DNA of 7,136 nucleotides. Source: Deltaproteobacteria bacterium. GTDB taxonomy: Bacteria > Desulfobacterota > Syntrophia > Syntrophales > UBA2210. Below, piece after piece: positions 5,636 through 7,136 of the stretch. The notes below the pieces were generated by a model. It saw nothing but the letters and a program-made list of their open reading frames with translations. It did not search any database and was not told the DNA's origin. Positions within the stretch are counted from its first letter, which is position 1. Every line of letters starts with the position of its first letter. Both the position numbers and the translations under genes were made by a program. The DNA is taken from the NCBI GenBank assembly GCA_019314085.1, contig JAFCZZ010000094.1:1-7136 (forward strand). Reading direction: 5' to 3'.

Positions 5636-6619
5636 TTAAAACCGGCCAAGGTTGTCCTTCAGTATCGCCTCGGCGTCGCGTACGATCCCGTCGAGGAGCT
5701 CCTTGCAGGTGAGGACATCATGGATCAGGCCGATCGACTGGCCCACGGCAATCAGCCCCGTGTCCATTTCACCCTTCTGCCAGATCTCATCCCCCAGGGC
5801 CCCGGCGATGTGCGGTATGATCTCCTCCAGACCGCCCCCCCGTGCCTCGATCTTCAGGACCTCATGCATGGAATCGTTCAACAGTCCCCGGCCCTGGAGA
5901 CCAATCGAGTTTCCGTACAGAACGGTCTCGTTCTCCTGGCGGAGGATCATCTCCTCGTGGACCTTCTCGTGGACCGTGCATTCATAGGTGTTGATAAAGC
6001 GGGTCGCCATCATGATTCCCTCCGCCCCCAGGCACAGTGCCGCGGCCAGGCCCCGCCCGTCCGCCATCCCCCCCGTGGTGATCACCGGGATGGTAAGCTC
6101 CTCCGCCATGCGCGGGGTCAGGACGGTGGTGGCGACGTTTTCGTTCAGGGGGTGCCCCCCCTCCTCGACACCGGCGGCGAAGACGGCGTCGTATCCCGCC
6201 TTCTCGGCCGATTTTCCGTGCCGTACCGAACCCACCTTGTGAATCAGCTTCGCGCCGGCATCCTTTAATTTCCTGAAATACAGACCGTCCTTGTACCGGT
6301 TCAGGGGAGTGCCGCTGATCTCCACCGCCGCGACCTTCTCTTCGGCAAGAGTGTCGAAATACATGGCGTACCGATCATCGGAAACTCCGATGGAGGGGAG
6401 CAGCGTCACATTGACAATAAAGGGCCTGTCCGTCAGGCGTTTGGTTTCCCGGATGGCATCGCAAAACGAATCCCTGTCTTCATACATGGCCGCGGTCAGG
6501 TTTCCCAGCCCGCCGGCATTTGAAATAGCCGCGCACAGGGGTGGATAGGCCAGCCGCATCATGCCGCCGCATACGATCGGGTATTTGATCCCCATCATCT
6601 CCGTCAGTCGTGTCTTCAT
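5636..6619 (-). CDS. FMN-dependent nitronate monooxygenase / FabK-like (2-nitropropane dioxygenase family) protein
   Basis: A 327-residue cytoplasmic TIM-barrel flavoprotein of the NMO/FabK family. Members oxidise nitronates such as propionate-3-nitronate with O2, or in the FabK branch reduce enoyl-ACP; many relatives from anaerobes have no proven substrate. Seen features: IKYPIVCGGMMRLAYPPLCAA (11-31) as the first FMN-contacting strand, the glycine-rich NAGGLGNLTAA (34-44), FIVNVTLLPS (67-76), GVEEGGH (150-156) with the histidine that is catalytic in characterised members, IPVITTGGMADGRGLAAALCLGAEG (177-201) for FMN-phosphate binding, and MMATRFI (203-209). Length and motif order are normal. 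ATG 6619 is preceded by AGGAG at a 9-base spacing. It lies 75 bases downstream of the hydrolase gene in the same orientation, probably one transcript, hinting at joint catabolism or detoxification. The family is certain; the exact reaction is not, and an oxygen-dependent role would be odd in a strict anaerobe. Confidence 0.9.
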   Translation of the reverse strand: MKTRLTEMMGIKYPIVCGGMMRLAYPPLCAAISNAGGLGNLTAAMYEDRDSFCDAIRETKRLTDRPFIVNVTLLPSIGVSDDRYAMYFDTLAEEKVAAVEISGTPLNRYKDGLYFRKLKDAGAKLIHKVGSVRHGKSAEKAGYDAVFAAGVEEGGHPLNENVATTVLTPRMAEELTIPVITTGGMADGRGLAAALCLGAEGIMMATRFINTYECTVHEKVHEEMILRQENETVLYGNSIGLQGRGLLNDSMHEVLKIEARGGGLEEIIPHIAGALGDEIWQKGEMDTGLIAVGQSIGLIHDVLTCKELLDGIVRDAEAILKDNLGRF

Positions 6620-6628
6620 CTATTCATA

Positions 6629-6633
6629 CTCCT
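6629..6633 (-). promoter_or_regulatory. Ribosome binding site of the NMO-family gene
   Basis: AGGAG on the minus strand, 9 bases before the ATG at 6617-6619. It fixes the start of the oxidoreductase gene. No promoter is evident in the 75-base gap to the upstream hydrolase gene, consistent with co-transcription. Confidence 0.6.
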
Positions 6634-6694
6634 TTTCTGTTAAGGTCTATCGCGTGCTCATCTCTCGCCGTCGCGTCGGAAATGTACCTCTGTC

Positions 6695-7136
6695 TTATCC
6701 CAGGTCTTTTAAAAACTGTATCATCAGATCGTTGATCTCCAGGGGACGTTCCTGCTGGATCCAGTGCCCGGCCCCGGGAAGCAGGACCTTCTGCTTCAGG
6801 TTGGGAATGGATGCCTCCATCCGGTCGTAGGCCCCGCGGCTGAAGGTGATAACGCCGTCCAGTTCCCCGGCTATGAAGAGGGCGGGCTGGTGGATCTTTG
6901 CCCCGCTGAGGAAGGGGGTCATTTCCCAGTTTCGGTCGACATTCCGGTACCAGTTGACACCCCCGCCAAAACCGGTTCGCGAGAATTCCTCGGTATAGAA
7001 ATCGATATCCCGCTCGGTCAGCCAGGCAGGCAGGATGTCCGGGACGCAGGAGGTGTCGATAAATCTCTTGCCCTTTGGGAATAAGAATTGCCAGCGCTCT
7101 TCGAGGGGTGGGTCACCGGATGCCGCATACAAAGAC
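6695..7136 (-). CDS. Alpha/beta hydrolase of the soluble epoxide hydrolase type, C-terminal half (runs off right edge)
   Basis: This is the C-terminal part (about 147 residues of a protein usually near 310-330) of an alpha/beta-fold hydrolase resembling bacterial EphA-type epoxide hydrolases, which open epoxides to diols. The frame is open to the window edge; the TTG at 7130-7132 is internal, not a start. Visible marks in order are the cap-domain segment LTERDIDFYTEEFSRTGF followed by GGGVNWYRNVDRNW, whose tyrosine (codon 6947-6949) fits the epoxide-activating cap tyrosine; the strand PALFIAGELDGV with the acid of the catalytic triad (D, codon 6857-6859); and LLPGAGHWIQQERP with the catalytic histidine (codon 6764-6766). 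The nucleophile motif lies outside the window, so an epoxide hydrolase (aspartate) cannot be told apart with certainty from a related haloalkane dehalogenase or esterase. It is followed at 75 bases by the NMO-family gene, likely in one operon. Confidence 0.85.
   Translation of the reverse strand, partial: SLYAASGDPPLEERWQFLFPKGKRFIDTSCVPDILPAWLTERDIDFYTEEFSRTGFGGGVNWYRNVDRNWEMTPFLSGAKIHQPALFIAGELDGVITFSRGAYDRMEASIPNLKQKVLLPGAGHWIQQERPLEINDLMIQFLKDLG

Noticed and set aside
5720..6268. A 182-codon plus-strand ORF inside the oxidoreductase gene
   Set aside because: It is antisense to a complete NMO-family gene and has no recognisable protein features.

Overview
The window reads as an ordinary chromosomal stretch of an environmental Gram-negative bacterium. 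I infer a Desulfobacterota-type (former Deltaproteobacteria) anaerobe from the style of the TRAP transporter, the receiver/HD-GYP regulator and the nitronate monooxygenase-like enzyme. That placement is a judgement from protein style, not a search result. The composition is moderately GC-rich, with many runs of 6 to 8 G or C both inside and between genes. I see no RNA genes, CRISPR arrays, insertion sequences or phage genes.

Layout: positions 1-2163 carry a minus-strand TRAP transporter operon in the order dctP (1120-2163), dctQ (494-972), dctM (from 497 off the left edge). The binding protein and the visible part of the large permease look intact. The small permease does not: its N-terminal codons and its body lie in different frames, and the expected first membrane helix is missing. 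Positions 2164-2794 hold no confident gene. They contain a good minus-strand promoter about 480 bases upstream of dctP, a palindrome at its predicted start point, a GC-rich hairpin next to the dctP ribosome binding site, and fragments that may be decayed coding sequence. Then comes a minus-strand PlsC-type acyltransferase (2795-3532).

A 546-base divergent intergenic region (3533-4078) carries a convincing promoter for plsC and a plausible promoter with an overlapping inverted repeat for the plus-strand regulator. That regulator (4079-5524) has two receiver domains followed by an HD-GYP domain, i.e. a predicted cyclic-di-GMP phosphodiesterase controlled by phosphorylation. It converges on a minus-strand pair: an FMN-dependent nitronate monooxygenase/FabK-like protein (5636-6619) and, 75 bases upstream of it, the C-terminal half of an epoxide-hydrolase-type alpha/beta hydrolase that runs off the right edge (6695-7136).

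How they fit together: the transporter would import an organic acid or related anion using an ion gradient, and the oxidoreductase/hydrolase pair suggests catabolism or detoxification of an organic compound. The HD-GYP regulator and the acyltransferase are housekeeping or signalling functions with no clear link to either. I did not find a convincing undescribed system. The most notable points are the broken dctQ, a slippage-prone G tract whose expansion by one base would fuse DctQ to DctM, and the structured leader in front of dctP.
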